NCBI GenBank assembly: GCA_004194705.1
Contig: SADC01000062.1
Location: 1 to 64,000, forward strand
Length of the DNA stretch: 64,000 nucleotides
Direction of reading: 5' to 3'
DNA from: Ditylenchus dipsaci
Taxonomy: Eukaryota; Nematoda; Chromadorea; Rhabditida; Anguinidae
Below the pieces are notes generated by a model. It made no database searches, had not been told where the DNA came from, and saw only the letters and a list, made by a program, of their open reading frames with translations. The position numbers and the translations under genes are program-made. Each line of letters opens with the position of its first letter. Position 1 is the first letter of the stretch. This document shows, piece after piece, positions 63,933 through 64,000 of this stretch.

Positions 63933-64000
63933 TGAAATTTTTTTGAAAAGTGCAATAAGCAGAAGAAGTCTGATAAAGATTTCGAAATTTTTGAATTTTC

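Overview
The window is a piece of animal nuclear genome, most likely from a nematode. Exons are short and split by small introns, several only about 45-75 nt long. Most splice acceptors read TTTCAG or TTTTCAG. The one complete gene on the + strand (38.8 kb) has TTTTCAG five bases before its ATG, as expected for spliced-leader trans-splicing. The main gene is recognisably the nematode giant muscle kinase twitchin. I cannot place the species. DNA between exons is AT-rich and unusually full of fold-back (inverted-repeat) elements.

Layout. 0-7.4 kb holds no recognisable gene, only dispersed fold-backs. 7.4-8.8 kb (-) carries a small secreted C-type-lectin-like gene with a TATA box and a poly(A) signal. 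8.9-18.0 kb is transposon territory. It includes a 1,435-bp TA-flanked element encoding a Brinker/CENP-B-like helix-turn-helix protein, a 412-bp fold-back with 8-bp target duplications nested inside it, and a frameshifted hAT transposase remnant. From 18.05 kb to the right edge (-) runs twitchin (unc-22). The window has its 3' end, the kinase domain and a long array of Ig and fibronectin-III domains; the 5' end lies beyond 64 kb. The domain order next to the kinase (Ig-Ig-Fn-Fn-Ig-Ig-Fn-kinase-Ig-Ig) matches C. elegans UNC-22, but the gene appears to stop after two post-kinase Ig domains instead of five.

Twitchin introns of 1-4 kb are packed with fold-backs, often inserted into one another. 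The intron at 35.9-40.2 kb also hosts two items on the opposite strand: a complete three-exon gene for a 235-residue single-pass membrane protein, and one isolated exon of a choline transporter (CHT/SLC5A7 type) with intact splice sites.

About 23 one-base frameshifts (nearly all deletions) interrupt otherwise well-conserved twitchin exons. They look like uncorrected long-read assembly errors, not pseudogene decay, so all frames here should be read with that in mind.

The most unusual structural signal is a family of fold-backs with conserved TACAGTCGAC-type ends and a conserved inner core, separated by a 10-20 bp word that differs between elements yet is repeated in both arms, often four times, within each element.
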